Below the pieces are notes generated by a model. The model was not told the origin of the DNA and did no database searches. It saw only the letters and a program-made list of their open reading frames with translations. The translations under genes were made by a program, and so were the position numbers. A DNA stretch of 44,597 bases from Clostridia bacterium (GTDB lineage Bacteria > Bacillota > Clostridia > Oscillospirales > CAG-272), in assembly GCA_017461945.1 (NCBI GenBank), contig JAFTSB010000002.1, forward strand, positions 1 through 44,597, read 5' to 3'. This document shows, in pieces, positions 1 through 8,596 of the stretch. The first letter of the stretch is position 1, and every line of letters begins with the position of its first letter.

Positions 1-64
1 AAAGTGCTTTTAAATATAAATAACGCGCATACGGGAAATTTTTTTAGTAAATTGCGGTATCCAC

Positions 65-93
65 TTGAAAAAAAGGATGTTTTGCGGTATAAT
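65..93 (+). promoter_or_regulatory. sigma-A-type promoter for ychF
   Basis: TTGAAA (65-70), 17-base spacer, TATAAT (88-93). The predicted start lies about 57 bases before the ychF ATG. The leader holds a small hairpin, GGGGC-AAAT-GCCCC (112-125), then the ribosome binding site AGAGGAG near 144. Nothing else is seen in the first 156 bases. Confidence 0.75.
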
Positions 94-156
94 GAATTGA
101 TTAACGTCTTTGGGGCAAATGCCCCATGGAAAAGATGACCAAAGAGGAGATTTTAA

Positions 157-1251
157 ATGAAGCTGGGTATCGTAGGACTCCCCAATGTGGGAAAAAGCAC
201 GCTGTTCAACGCACTGACCAATGCCGGTGCCGAATCCGCCAACTATCCCTTTTGCACCATTGAACCCAACGTGGGTGTGGTAGCCGTTCCCGATAGCCGT
301 ATGGACTATCTTTCCACCATGTACGCCCCCGAAAAATACACCCCTGCCGTGATCGAATTTGTGGATATTGCCGGTCTGGTGCGTGGTGCCTCCAAGGGCG
401 AGGGCCTTGGCAACAAGTTCCTGTCTCATATTCGCGAGGTGGATGCCATCATTCACGTGGTGCGCTGCTTTAACGACGACAACATCATCCACGTAGACGG
501 CAAGGTGGATCCCATGCGTGACGTGGAGACTATTAACATGGAGCTGATCTTTTCGGATATGGAAATGGTGGAGCGCCGCATTGACCGCGTAAAAAAGGCG
601 ATGAAGGGCGACAAGACACTAGCCGGCGAGCTGGCCCTGTTTGAGCGCATCTACAAGACTCTTTCCGATGGCTTCACCGCCCGTACCGTAGAGCTTTCCG
701 ATGACGAACGCGCTATGCTTTACGACACCCCCCTGCTGACGATGAAGCCCGTGATCTACGCCGCCAATGTCAGTGAAGACGAGGCCGGAACCGAGCCCAT
801 GGACAATCCCCATTACGTAAAGCTGAAGGAGTTTGCCGCCAGCGAGCACGCCGAGGTATTGCCCGTTTGCGCGCAGATCGAGGCAGAGATCGCCGAGCTT
901 TCCGGCGAGGAAAAGCAGGCGTTTCTGGAGGATCTGGGCATTGCGGAAAGCGGTCTTGACCGCTTGATCAAGGCCAGCTATTCTCTGCTGGGTCTGATCA
1001 GCTTTCTCACCGCCGGCCCCAAGGAGGTGCGCGCCTGGACCATCGTGCGCGGCACCAAGGCTCCGGGTGCGGCAGGTAAGATCCATAGTGATTTCGAGCG
1101 CGGCTTCATTCGTGCCGAGGTGGTCAGCTTTGCCGACCTGGAGCGTCTTGGCTCGATGAATGCCGTCAAGGAGGCAGGTCTGCTGCGCTCCGAGGGCAAG
1201 GAATACGTAATGCAGGACGGAGACATCGTTGTCTTCCGCTTTAACGTCTGA
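157..1251 (+). CDS. ychF: redox-regulated ATPase YchF (OLA1 family)
   Basis: Cytosolic Obg-related P-loop protein that prefers ATP to GTP and binds ribosomes; known roles are in translation and stress response. The 364-residue length is typical. Seen: the G1 loop GLPNVGKST (residues 7-15), the switch region NYPFCTIEPN, DIAG (70-73), and NVSE (204-207) where classic GTPases have NKxD, the change that gives the family its ATP preference. A TGS domain forms the C-terminus (LISFLTAGPKEVRAWTI onward). The ATG follows AGAGGAG with normal spacing. The stop TGA shares one base with the trmB ATG (TGATG), so the two genes are translationally coupled. Identification is very secure. Confidence 0.98.
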   Translation: MKLGIVGLPNVGKSTLFNALTNAGAESANYPFCTIEPNVGVVAVPDSRMDYLSTMYAPEKYTPAVIEFVDIAGLVRGASKGEGLGNKFLSHIREVDAIIHVVRCFNDDNIIHVDGKVDPMRDVETINMELIFSDMEMVERRIDRVKKAMKGDKTLAGELALFERIYKTLSDGFTARTVELSDDERAMLYDTPLLTMKPVIYAANVSEDEAGTEPMDNPHYVKLKEFAASEHAEVLPVCAQIEAEIAELSGEEKQAFLEDLGIAESGLDRLIKASYSLLGLISFLTAGPKEVRAWTIVRGTKAPGAAGKIHSDFERGFIRAEVVSFADLERLGSMNAVKEAGLLRSEGKEYVMQDGDIVVFRFNV

Positions 1252-1898
1252 TGCGCGCCCGTAAGAAAAAGCACGGCGCCGAGCGCATCGCCGCCTGTGC
1301 ACATTTGCTGATCCAGGATCCCACCGTATTGCGTGAGGATCCCCAAGCCCCCTTTGCTGAGAAGCAGGAGCTCCATTTGGAGATCGGTTGCGGCAAGGGC
1401 AACTTTGCCTGCGGTATGGCAGCTAAACATCCGGATGTGAATTTTATTGCCATGGAATGTGTGGCCGACGTAGCCTGCATTGCCTTGGAAAAGGCTGAGG
1501 CAGCAAAGGACACCCGCCCCGATAATCTTCGCTTTCTTATTGGCAACGCTGAAAATCTGACCGAGTGGTTCCCCGCCCACAGTGTGGACTGTCTGTATTT
1601 GAATTTCAGCGATCCCTGGCCCAAGGCACGTCACGCCAAGCGCCGTTTGACCTATCGCGCTTTTCTTGAAAAATACAAAACGGTCCTAAAAAAAGGCGGC
1701 ATTTTGCGCTTTAAAACCGACAACGCCGGACTGTTTGATTTCTCTCTTGAGGAGTTTGAGGCCATGGGCTTGCCTATGACCGATCTGACCCGTGATCTGC
1801 ACAGCAGCCCACAGAACGAGGGCAACGTGATGACCGAATACGAGCGTGCTTGGTCGGAAAAGGGATTCCCCATCCACGCTGTGACCGTACATTTTTGA
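1251..1898 (+). CDS. trmB: tRNA (guanosine(46)-N7)-methyltransferase TrmB
   Basis: SAM-dependent enzyme that makes m7G46 in the variable loop of tRNAs. The 215 residues match the family. Seen: SAM-binding motif EIGCGKGN (44-51), the signature NFSDPWPKARHAKRRL that carries the catalytic and tRNA-contacting residues, and the C-terminal NVMTEYE motif. The start codon overlaps the ychF stop by one base and has no separate strong ribosome binding site, consistent with coupling. A nitroreductase gene follows after 10 bases, so ychF-trmB-nitroreductase is probably one transcript. Confidence 0.97.
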   Translation: MRARKKKHGAERIAACAHLLIQDPTVLREDPQAPFAEKQELHLEIGCGKGNFACGMAAKHPDVNFIAMECVADVACIALEKAEAAKDTRPDNLRFLIGNAENLTEWFPAHSVDCLYLNFSDPWPKARHAKRRLTYRAFLEKYKTVLKKGGILRFKTDNAGLFDFSLEEFEAMGLPMTDLTRDLHSSPQNEGNVMTEYERAWSEKGFPIHAVTVHF

Positions 1899-1908
1899 GA
1901 GGTGAGCA

Positions 1909-2484
1909 ATGATGATGGACTCGCTTGTGCTGCGCAACCGCAGTTGCCGTAGCTTTGACGAAGGCACGCCGATCACCAAGGAGATCTTAACCGATCTGGT
2001 GGATCTGGCACGCCGCACCGCCTCGGGCATGAACAAGCAGCCCTTACGCTATCGCATTTTAAGTGATAGCTCCGAGATCGCTGCTATGCTGCAGAATTGC
2101 CGCTTTGGCTCGGCCTTACCCGGTGTAAAGCTCCCACCCGAAAACGGCAAGCCCACCGGCTTTATTCTGATCTTCACCGACAAAGAGGCCGCAAGCCCCG
2201 AGTCCCTTGCATTAAAGGATGTAGGCATTGCGGCACAGACCATTCTGCTTGCAGCCACTGAGCTTGGCTTTGGGGGCTGTATGCTGGGCAGCTTTGAGCC
2301 CACCCGTCTGAATGCCGATTTCGGCATTTCCAGCCGCTATGTCCCTCAGCTTGCCATTGCACTGGGTAAGCCTGCAGAGCGCGCTCTGCTGACCGATGCA
2401 CACGACGGATCGCTGCGCTATTATCGCGATGCCGCCGGCAATCATTGCGTCCCCAAGCGCGCCTTGGATGAGGTGCTGATTTAA
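1909..2484 (+). CDS. nitroreductase family protein (FMN-dependent)
   Basis: Small flavoenzyme of the NADH oxidase/nitroreductase fold, 191 residues. Seen: the N-terminal RNRSCRSF (9-16), the family's usual FMN phosphate-binding start, MNKQPLRY in the middle and GIAAQTILLAATELGFGGCMLGSF, the standard helix-plus-glycine stretch. Natural substrate is unknown; members reduce nitro compounds, quinones or flavins. Ribosome binding site GAGAGGTGAG lies just upstream of a run of three ATG codons (1909-1917); any of the three could be used. It is followed directly by a terminator hairpin at 2490-2536 and closes the ychF operon. Confidence 0.9.
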   Translation: MMMDSLVLRNRSCRSFDEGTPITKEILTDLVDLARRTASGMNKQPLRYRILSDSSEIAAMLQNCRFGSALPGVKLPPENGKPTGFILIFTDKEAASPESLALKDVGIAAQTILLAATELGFGGCMLGSFEPTRLNADFGISSRYVPQLAIALGKPAERALLTDAHDGSLRYYRDAAGNHCVPKRALDEVLI

Positions 2485-2489
2485 ACCAC

Positions 2490-2536
2490 AAAGCCGCAAA
2501 ATGCGCGAAAATCTCGCACCGTTTGCGGCTTTTTCA
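2490..2536 (+). terminator. hairpin terminator between nitroreductase and truB
   Basis: Arms AAAGCCGCAAA (2490-2500) and TTTGCGGCTTT (2522-2532), with an inner TGCG/CGCA pairing, followed by T residues. It sits between the nitroreductase stop and the truB ribosome binding site, so truB is either transcribed by read-through or has its own promoter. Confidence 0.75.
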
Positions 2537-2551
2537 AACGGAGAGCATACA

Positions 2552-3463
2552 ATGGATAACACATTTGAGCCCTGTGGCGTGCTGATCGTTAACAAGCCCG
2601 CAGGCAAAACCTCACACGATATCGTTGGTATGGTGCGCCGCCTGTATCACACCCGCAAGGTGGGGCACACCGGCACCCTTGACCCAATGGCCACGGGTGT
2701 ACTGGTGGTCTTGATCGGCCGCGCCGCCAAGGCTGCGGAATATCTAAGCGTTCACCAAAAGACCTATCAAGCCGTCCTGCGTTTGGGATTGACCACCGAC
2801 ACGGAAGACATTACCGGACAAATTCTGACAACCTCCAACATCCTTCCAACGCCCGAGTTGGTTGTGCAGACAGCTGAAAGCTTTCAAGGGGAAATTCTGC
2901 AAACACCCCCTATGTACAGTGCTTTGAAGGTCAAGGGCCAAAAGCTGGTGGATCTTGCCCGTAAGGGCATTGAGATCGAGCGTGCCGCAAGACCGATCAC
3001 GGTGTATTCCCTTTCCTGCCGCCACGTGGAGGCCGCCGACTATAAGCTGTGCGTCAGCTGCTCGGCGGGCACCTATATCCGCACTCTTTGCGCCGACATT
3101 GGCAAGGCACTTGGCTGCGGCGGCGTGATGGCAAAGCTGAACCGCCTTTCGGTGGGCGACTTTCCGCTGGAGAACGCCATTTTCCCCGAAGCACTGGAGA
3201 CGATGAGCGACGAGGAGCGTTCGGGGAAGCTCTTGCCCATTGAGTCGCTATTTGGCGATCTCCCCACCGTTAAACTGCCTGCTTTTTACGAAAAGCTGTG
3301 CCGAAACGGCTGTGAAATTTATCAGGGAAAGATCGGTCAAAACCAAAAAACTGGTACACGTGTGCGGATTTGTGATGCATCCGGCCATTTTTTTGCCCTG
3401 GGCGAGGTACGGGAATACGAGGCCGGCACCGCCATCAAGGCCATCAAGCATTTTGATATATAA
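2552..3463 (+). CDS. truB: tRNA pseudouridine(55) synthase TruB
   Basis: Makes pseudouridine 55 in the T loop of tRNAs. Seen: NKPAGKTSHD (14-23), the catalytic-aspartate motif GTLDPMATG with Asp44, then PPMYSALKVKGQKL and CSAGTYIRTL; a PUA-like C-terminal part ends in GTAIKAIKHF. The 303 residues are normal. The start at 2552 is chosen because it has GGAG eight bases upstream and begins the conserved region; an in-frame ATG at 2501 lies inside the terminator hairpin and adds no conserved sequence. In many Firmicutes truB sits in an rbfA-truB-ribF operon; here it stands alone and a bidirectional terminator follows. Confidence 0.97.
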   Translation: MDNTFEPCGVLIVNKPAGKTSHDIVGMVRRLYHTRKVGHTGTLDPMATGVLVVLIGRAAKAAEYLSVHQKTYQAVLRLGLTTDTEDITGQILTTSNILPTPELVVQTAESFQGEILQTPPMYSALKVKGQKLVDLARKGIEIERAARPITVYSLSCRHVEAADYKLCVSCSAGTYIRTLCADIGKALGCGGVMAKLNRLSVGDFPLENAIFPEALETMSDEERSGKLLPIESLFGDLPTVKLPAFYEKLCRNGCEIYQGKIGQNQKTGTRVRICDASGHFFALGEVREYEAGTAIKAIKHFDI

Positions 3464-3480
3464 ACGTATTTGAATTGTAA

Positions 3481-3517
3481 AAAAAGAGCCCCCTGCCGCG
3501 GCAGGGGGCTCTTTTTT
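3481..3517. terminator. bidirectional terminator, truB / LURP-one gene
   Basis: GAGCCCCCTGCC-GC-GGCAGGGGGCTC (3486-3511) flanked by AAAAA on the left and TTTTTT on the right, so it works for truB (plus) and for the LURP-one gene (minus), whose stop codon overlaps the T run. Confidence 0.92.
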
Positions 3518-3989
3518 AATGATCCCGAGAGCATTTTTCTGCATCAATCGCAAGAACCAGCATCAAGGCACAGAGAATGTCTGCCGGATTTTGCACATCA
3601 ATGGCATAGGTGTCGGTCCACTTGAACAGCTGCTTGGAAACAACAGCGACCAAAGCGCCGGTAGAGCTGAGAATGTTATAGTCCCATTCCCAAAAATTTC
3701 CCTCCACCTGCCAACCGTTGACATCAATGCAAAAGCGCGGCTTGAAAAGAGTGAATTCCTTTTTGATGCACCCGATATACTGCTCTCCCCGATACATATC
3801 AAACTTGGGCAGTAGCGTAAAAACCCGTTGCTTGACGGTGCCCACCTCATTTCCGGCGGCATCAAAAATTTTGAGACAATGCCCCCAAGAAAGTTGGCCC
3901 TTTACGGTAAAAAGCGTCACACCCGATTCATCATAAATATCATAGCTGTCAAACCACGAAAAAAATCTTTGCTTAAACAGCAATCTCAT
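3516..3989 (-). CDS. LURP-one-related / tubby-like domain protein
   Basis: 157 residues of the LURP-one-related family (YxjI-like), a 12-stranded beta barrel related to the Tubby C-terminal domain and phospholipid scramblases; no biochemical function is established for bacterial members. Seen: MRLLFKQRFFSWFDSYDIYD at the start, repeated beta-strand pairs of the type 'YDESGVTLFTVKGQLS' and 'FDAAGNEVGTVKQR', and a hydrophobic strand near the C-terminus (DILCALMLVLAID). Ribosome binding site AAAGGCGG. It lies 54 bases downstream of uxaC on the same strand with no terminator between, so the two probably share a transcript, although no functional link is obvious. Confidence 0.82.
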   Translation of the reverse strand: MRLLFKQRFFSWFDSYDIYDESGVTLFTVKGQLSWGHCLKIFDAAGNEVGTVKQRVFTLLPKFDMYRGEQYIGCIKKEFTLFKPRFCIDVNGWQVEGNFWEWDYNILSSTGALVAVVSKQLFKWTDTYAIDVQNPADILCALMLVLAIDAEKCSRDH

Positions 3990-4043
3990 ATTGCGCCGCC
4001 TTTCTCAATCGTTTAGCAAAATGGAATGTGACTGTGTCGGGCA

Positions 4044-5450
4044 TTAAAGATTGAAATACGCTTTGGCGTTTTGGTAGCAAACGCCCTTGACCAAGGCGGC
4101 CAGAGCAGCCTCGTCATTGGGATATTCTCCGCCCTCTACCCAATCGCCGATCAGGTCGCACAGAATCCGTCTGAAATACTCGTGACGAGGGTAAGACAAA
4201 AAGCTGCGGGAGTCGGTCAGCATACCAAGGAAGTTGCCAAGAGAGGCAAGGCCGGCAAAGGAACGCATTTGGGCACGCATGCCGTCCAAGCGATCCTGGA
4301 ACCACCAGGCACTTCCCTGCACGACACGGGGAGCGCCGCTTTCGTTACCGGTGAAGGCACCGCAAAGGGTGGCAACGGCATCGTTATCCGCGCCGTTGAG
4401 AGAATACAGAATGGTGCGAGGCAGTCCGTCACAGCCGTCCAAATAATTCAGCAGCTTGGCAAATTCAGCAGTATTGTTGGCACCGTGAATGATATCATAG
4501 CCCGTATCAGGGCCCAGCTGACGGAGCATACGATCATTGGGGTTGCGGTAAACGCCAAAGTGCAGCTGCATCACCATACCGCGGCGTGCATACTCCTTAC
4601 CAAAGAAGCGCAGCATCTGGCACACAAACAGGGCAGCCTCCTCAGGCTCTACCTTTTTTCCGTCGCTCTCCAGCGCGCGGGAGAAGATCTCCTTGGCGTG
4701 GAATTCATCCGGGGTAACAAAGCGGAAATTGTCCAGTGCGTGATCGGCCGCGCGGCACCCCAAGGCCTGAAAACGGTCCAGAGATACGCGGTATGCCTCC
4801 AGCAGCGTTTCGTAATCGGTGATCTCCACGCCGTTGGCCTCACCCAAAGCAGCGATATAAGCCTTGATGCCCTTTTTACCGATGGCAAGTCCCTTATCGG
4901 GGCGGAAGGAGGGGGCGACCAGCGTGGCAAAGCCCTCGTTTTGCAGCTGCTTGTGATATTCCAGCGAATCGGCAGGATCGTCGGTAGTACCCACCATTTG
5001 CACGCCGGAATTGACGATCAGATGACGGGCGCTCATTTGGGGGTCAGCCAGCTTTTCGGCAGTCATCTTCCAAATAGCATCGCAGTTTTCCTCGTTCAAA
5101 GTCAGATCGCAGTCAAAAAATCGACGCAGCTCCAGATGGCTCCAATGATACAGCGGATTGCCGATCAGCTTGGGCATACACTGACAGTATGCGCGGAATT
5201 TTTCATAATCAGAGGCATCACCCGTGATAAACTTTTCGGAAACACCGCAGGAGCGCATGGCGCGCCACTTATAGTGATCGCCGTAAAGCCAGACCTCGGT
5301 AATGTTGTTGTAGCGCTTGTCCTCTGCGATCTCCTTGGGCGAGAGATGGCAATGATAGTCAATAATGGGCTGCCCAGCGGCATAGGTGTGATACAAATGC
5401 CGTGCCGTTTCGGTGTGCAGTAAAAAATCCTGATCCATAAAAGGTCTCAT
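4044..5450 (-). CDS. uxaC: glucuronate isomerase
   Basis: Converts D-glucuronate to D-fructuronate and D-galacturonate to D-tagaturonate, the first step of hexuronate breakdown; amidohydrolase superfamily. 468 residues, close to the E. coli enzyme (470). Seen: metal-binding DYHCHLSP (31-38), HLELRRFFDCD, the GTTDDPADSLEYH stretch, MQLHFGVYRNPN, and near the end FLSYPRHEYFRRILCD. The start at 5450 is preceded by AAGGGGGG; the open frame runs 38 codons further upstream through the promoter and that part is not conserved. The other hexuronate genes (uxaB, uxuA, kdgK, kdgA) are not next to it, so the pathway must be completed elsewhere. Confidence 0.97.
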   Translation of the reverse strand: MRPFMDQDFLLHTETARHLYHTYAAGQPIIDYHCHLSPKEIAEDKRYNNITEVWLYGDHYKWRAMRSCGVSEKFITGDASDYEKFRAYCQCMPKLIGNPLYHWSHLELRRFFDCDLTLNEENCDAIWKMTAEKLADPQMSARHLIVNSGVQMVGTTDDPADSLEYHKQLQNEGFATLVAPSFRPDKGLAIGKKGIKAYIAALGEANGVEITDYETLLEAYRVSLDRFQALGCRAADHALDNFRFVTPDEFHAKEIFSRALESDGKKVEPEEAALFVCQMLRFFGKEYARRGMVMQLHFGVYRNPNDRMLRQLGPDTGYDIIHGANNTAEFAKLLNYLDGCDGLPRTILYSLNGADNDAVATLCGAFTGNESGAPRVVQGSAWWFQDRLDGMRAQMRSFAGLASLGNFLGMLTDSRSFLSYPRHEYFRRILCDLIGDWVEGGEYPNDEAALAALVKGVCYQNAKAYFNL

Positions 5451-5481
5451 AGTGCGAGTCCCCCCTTCTTTTTCTAATGGT

Positions 5482-5510
5482 ATTTTAACACAAATCACAG
5501 TATATGGCAA
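5482..5510 (-). promoter_or_regulatory. promoter for uxaC
   Basis: On the minus strand TTGCCA (5510-5505), 17-base spacer, TAAAAT (5487-5482). It is divergent from the PHP-gene promoter at 5559-5587. No clear operator palindrome was seen between the two. Confidence 0.65.
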
Positions 5511-5558
5511 GAGAAAACCAGAAAATAGAACCATTTGACAGGATCTTTTTGAAAATAT

Positions 5559-5587
5559 TTGCAATTTGCGCCCGATTGTGTTATAAT
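5559..5587 (+). promoter_or_regulatory. promoter for the PHP phosphatase / MutS-like operon
   Basis: TTGCAA (5559-5564), 17-base spacer, TATAAT (5582-5587). The ribosome binding site AAAGGAGGTGG follows at about 5604. Confidence 0.75.
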
Positions 5588-5618
5588 AAAATATCTATTA
5601 TCAAAAGGAGGTGGTCGG

Positions 5619-6470
5619 ATGCGGGCAGATCTGCATACACACACCCTGTATTCCTTTGACGGCGACCCCACCGCAACGGTGAACGCGATGTGCGAAAGTG
5701 CCATTGCCAAGGGGCTGACACATCTGGCCATCACCGACCATTGTGACATCAACGGCGAGATCGAGGGCATTTACCCGGTGCTGGACAAGGACGCTGTTTT
5801 CGATGCCGTTTGTGCGGCCAAGAAAACATATGCCAGACGGCTGACGGTGCTGTTTGGCATAGAGCTGGGGCAGGCCACTCAATACCCCACAGAGGCACGG
5901 GCCTTGTTAGAGCGCTACCCTTATGATATCGTGTTGGGTTCACTCCACAATCTGGCAAACACGCCGGATTTCTACTATATGAGTGTACAGGATGCCGACT
6001 TCCCTGCTCCACAGCTGGCTGAAATGTCAGACGGCGAGATCGCTGCGCTGTTTGAGCGATCCTTGCAGGAGACCTCTGCACTTCTTGATTTTGAGGGCAT
6101 CCACGTCCTCCCCCATCTCACCTATCTGCACCGCTATGTGCGGCAGGTGGGACGAAAGTTGAATTTCACCCCCCACTTGCCACAGATCGCTGCGCTGTTT
6201 GAAAAAATGATCCGGCAAGGCGTGGCGCTGGAGCTGAACACCTCCTCGCTTGTCGCAGACGGCACCGGACTTCCTATGCCCACGGCAGAGCTGCTGGCGC
6301 TGTATCGCCAATGCGGCGGCAAGCTGATTTCCGTCGGCTCTGATGCTCACGTGCCACACCGCATTGCTCAAAGCTTTGATGCCGCCGCCGCACTCTTGAC
6401 CGCATGTGGCTTTACCGCGCTTTCCGTTCCCACGGCCGGGGGGATCCTGACCCTGCCCATTAACTCCTGA
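5619..6470 (+). CDS. PHP-domain histidinol-phosphatase family protein
   Basis: 283 residues, polymerase-and-histidinol-phosphatase fold, a trinuclear-metal phosphoesterase. Metal ligands visible: DLHTHT (His6, His8), ITDHCD, GSLHN and the C-terminal GSDAHVPH. It resembles HisJ/HisK-type histidinol phosphatases, which dephosphorylate L-histidinol phosphate, but no other his genes are near, so a different phosphoester substrate is possible. The start at 5619 follows AAAGGAGGTGG; the frame is open further upstream but that part lies over the promoter. The MutS-like gene begins 12 bases after the stop, so the two are co-transcribed. Confidence 0.85.
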   Translation: MRADLHTHTLYSFDGDPTATVNAMCESAIAKGLTHLAITDHCDINGEIEGIYPVLDKDAVFDAVCAAKKTYARRLTVLFGIELGQATQYPTEARALLERYPYDIVLGSLHNLANTPDFYYMSVQDADFPAPQLAEMSDGEIAALFERSLQETSALLDFEGIHVLPHLTYLHRYVRQVGRKLNFTPHLPQIAALFEKMIRQGVALELNTSSLVADGTGLPMPTAELLALYRQCGGKLISVGSDAHVPHRIAQSFDAAAALLTACGFTALSVPTAGGILTLPINS

Positions 6471-6481
6471 AGGAGGAACTT

Positions 6482-8089
6482 ATGTCTCAAGTAGATTTTA
6501 ACGAATTCAGCCTGCTATACCCCGATGCCGAGGCGCGCCGTGCCCATTTTGCCGGCGAGGACCGCCCCCGCATTGACGATTTCACTTTGGAGGAGCTGGG
6601 GCTTGCCGAAATTCTGCCCTTGAAAAACTCCAACTTGTCAGAGTTTATGACCACCGACCCTGCCGTGATCGCTTACCGCCAGGAGGTTTTTGCTGACCTG
6701 CTGGCACACGAGGAGATCGGTAAGACATTGGGAAAGCTGATCCCCGTACTTTTTGATATTATGGAGCTGCGCCGTTTGGAGAGCGACAGCGGTGAGACCA
6801 CCGACTATCTTTCCAGCATGACCGAGATCGAGCTATACATTTCCAGCATTGAGATCCTGCACGAGGGATTGAACGGCAGCTATACCAGCAAGGCCTTTGC
6901 CCGCCTTGCAGACTATATCAAGGAGCTAGCGGAAAGCGACTATTACGCCGAGCTCAATCAGCGCCTTGCGGAAATGACCAACCGCGTGCGCGAGATCAAG
7001 AGCGTGACCATCGGTGTGAATCTGGATGCCCAGCTGCGCCCCCGCGACGCCGGTGTGCTTTCCATCAATCCCGAGTATTTCCGCTCCGGCGATACCCTGC
7101 ACAAGATCCTGCGCCTGAATTTCAAGGAGGATCCGTACACTTGTATCGCAAATCTGACACCGTTTGGCAAAAAACAGTCCGAAAATCAAAAAACGGCGCT
7201 CTCGCTGGCCTTCAATTCGGCCATCAATGAGGTCTATCGCCAATCGCTGCGCTCCTGGAAAAAGATTGTGCAGACCTACGTGTTGGAAAACACCGATTTT
7301 CTGCTGAATCTGCTGCCCGAGTTTGAGCTGCTGGTCAAGGGCACCAACCTCCTGCGCGCATTGAAGATCAAGGGCAACGCCATTGCCGTTCCCCAGATCC
7401 GCCCCATGGAAGAAAAGGCCTTTTGCGCCACGGCGCTGTATAACCCCAACGTGGCATTAAAGATCGGGGACCCCATTGTGACCAACGATCTTGTATTTGA
7501 CGAAAAGGCGGCCATTTATGTGCTGACCGGCCCCAACCGCGGCGGCAAATCGGTCATCACCTGCGCCATGGGTCAATGCCAGGCTATGGCACAGCTGGGT
7601 CTGTTCGTTCCTGCCGAGCAAGCGACACTCAGCCCCGTGGACGGCATTTTCACCCACTTCCCCACGGGCGCAGATGATACCATTGACAAAGGACGCTTGG
7701 GTGAGGAATGTGCCCGTCTTGGTGAAATTTTGGATGCCATTTCCGACAAGAGCCTGGTGCTGCTGGACGAATCCCTTTCCTCCACCGGCTCCTTTGAGGC
7801 CTCATATATTGCGGCAGAAATCCTTTCGGGTCTTTCGCGTGTAGGATGCCGTTGCATCTTTGCCACCCATCTGCACGAGCTGGCTGCCGAGATCGACAAT
7901 ATCAACGCCCGTACCAGTGCCGCCGGCGGTGCGCCCATTGACACACTGGTGGCCGGCATTGAGGAGGGGCGCCGCTCCTTCTGCATCACACGTGCCAAGC
8001 CCGACGGTAAGAGCTATGCCCGTGACATTGCCGAAAAATACGGCCTGACATACGACAATATTGTCAAAAAAATAAGCAACGGTCATTGA
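6482..8089 (+). CDS. MutS-related ATPase (MutS core and domain V, no mismatch-recognition domain)
   Basis: 535 residues. The C-terminal MutS ATPase has Walker A GPNRGGKS (350-357), where MutS proper reads GPNMxGKS, Walker B LVLLDES (425-431) followed by LSSTG in place of the usual IGRGT, and the downstream ATHLHEL switch. The N-terminal ~330 residues are helical, like the MutS lever/clamp region; the mismatch-binding domain with its Phe-x-Glu motif is absent, as is the Smr domain of MutS2. Such short MutS-like proteins are widespread in Firmicutes and their function is not settled; classic mismatch repair is unlikely. Ribosome binding site AAGGAGG. Second gene after the PHP phosphatase. Confidence 0.85.
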   Translation: MSQVDFNEFSLLYPDAEARRAHFAGEDRPRIDDFTLEELGLAEILPLKNSNLSEFMTTDPAVIAYRQEVFADLLAHEEIGKTLGKLIPVLFDIMELRRLESDSGETTDYLSSMTEIELYISSIEILHEGLNGSYTSKAFARLADYIKELAESDYYAELNQRLAEMTNRVREIKSVTIGVNLDAQLRPRDAGVLSINPEYFRSGDTLHKILRLNFKEDPYTCIANLTPFGKKQSENQKTALSLAFNSAINEVYRQSLRSWKKIVQTYVLENTDFLLNLLPEFELLVKGTNLLRALKIKGNAIAVPQIRPMEEKAFCATALYNPNVALKIGDPIVTNDLVFDEKAAIYVLTGPNRGGKSVITCAMGQCQAMAQLGLFVPAEQATLSPVDGIFTHFPTGADDTIDKGRLGEECARLGEILDAISDKSLVLLDESLSSTGSFEASYIAAEILSGLSRVGCRCIFATHLHELAAEIDNINARTSAAGGAPIDTLVAGIEEGRRSFCITRAKPDGKSYARDIAEKYGLTYDNIVKKISNGH

Positions 8090-8119
8090 TTTTTATGTAT
8101 TTGGAGGTTTTTGGAAGAC

Positions 8120-8596
8120 ATGGATAAGATTTTGAAATTGCTGGAAGATGATGCAACTCTGACCGCCGAGCAGCTGGCCATTATGTGCCAGAAGGAGGTC
8201 GGTGATATTAAGAAAATGATTAAGCAATACGAGCAGGAGGGCGTGATCCTGGGCTATAAGACTCTGATTGACTGGGACAAGACCGACCGCGAGTATGTCA
8301 GTGCCTTGATCGAGGTTAAGATCACCCCTCAGCGTGACCGCGGCTTTGATCGCGTAGCTGAGCGTATTTACAATTACCCCGAGGTGCAAAGCCTTTATCT
8401 GATGTCAGGCGGCTATGATCTGGCTGTTCAGATAGAGGGCAAGACCATGAAGGAGGTCGCTTATTTCGTAGCACAAAAGCTGGCCCCCATCGAGGATGTC
8501 ATTTCCACCGCCACCCATTTCGTTTTGCGCAAGTATAAGGACAAAGGCGTGATCTATGGTGTGGTAGAGGTTGACGAGAGAGGAAACTGCGGCTGA
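8120..8596 (+). CDS. Lrp/AsnC family transcriptional regulator
   Basis: 158 residues: N-terminal winged HTH (about 1-55; MDKILKLLEDDATLTAEQLA) and a C-terminal RAM/AsnC ligand-binding domain (about 65-150; EVQSLYLMSGGYDLAVQIEG is the typical core). Such proteins bind amino acids and control amino-acid metabolism. I prefer the ATG at 8120; a TTG at 8111 is in frame but only three bases from GGAGG. The stop overlaps the aminotransferase ATG (TGATG), a strong sign that the regulator and enzyme work together. Confidence 0.9.
   Translation: MDKILKLLEDDATLTAEQLAIMCQKEVGDIKKMIKQYEQEGVILGYKTLIDWDKTDREYVSALIEVKITPQRDRGFDRVAERIYNYPEVQSLYLMSGGYDLAVQIEGKTMKEVAYFVAQKLAPIEDVISTATHFVLRKYKDKGVIYGVVEVDERGNCG

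Noticed and set aside
2501-2551. Upstream ATG extension of truB
   Set aside because: It lies inside the terminator hairpin, lacks a ribosome binding site and adds no conserved residues.
5451-5564. 38-codon upstream extension of uxaC
   Set aside because: It overlaps the uxaC promoter; conserved sequence starts at 5450.
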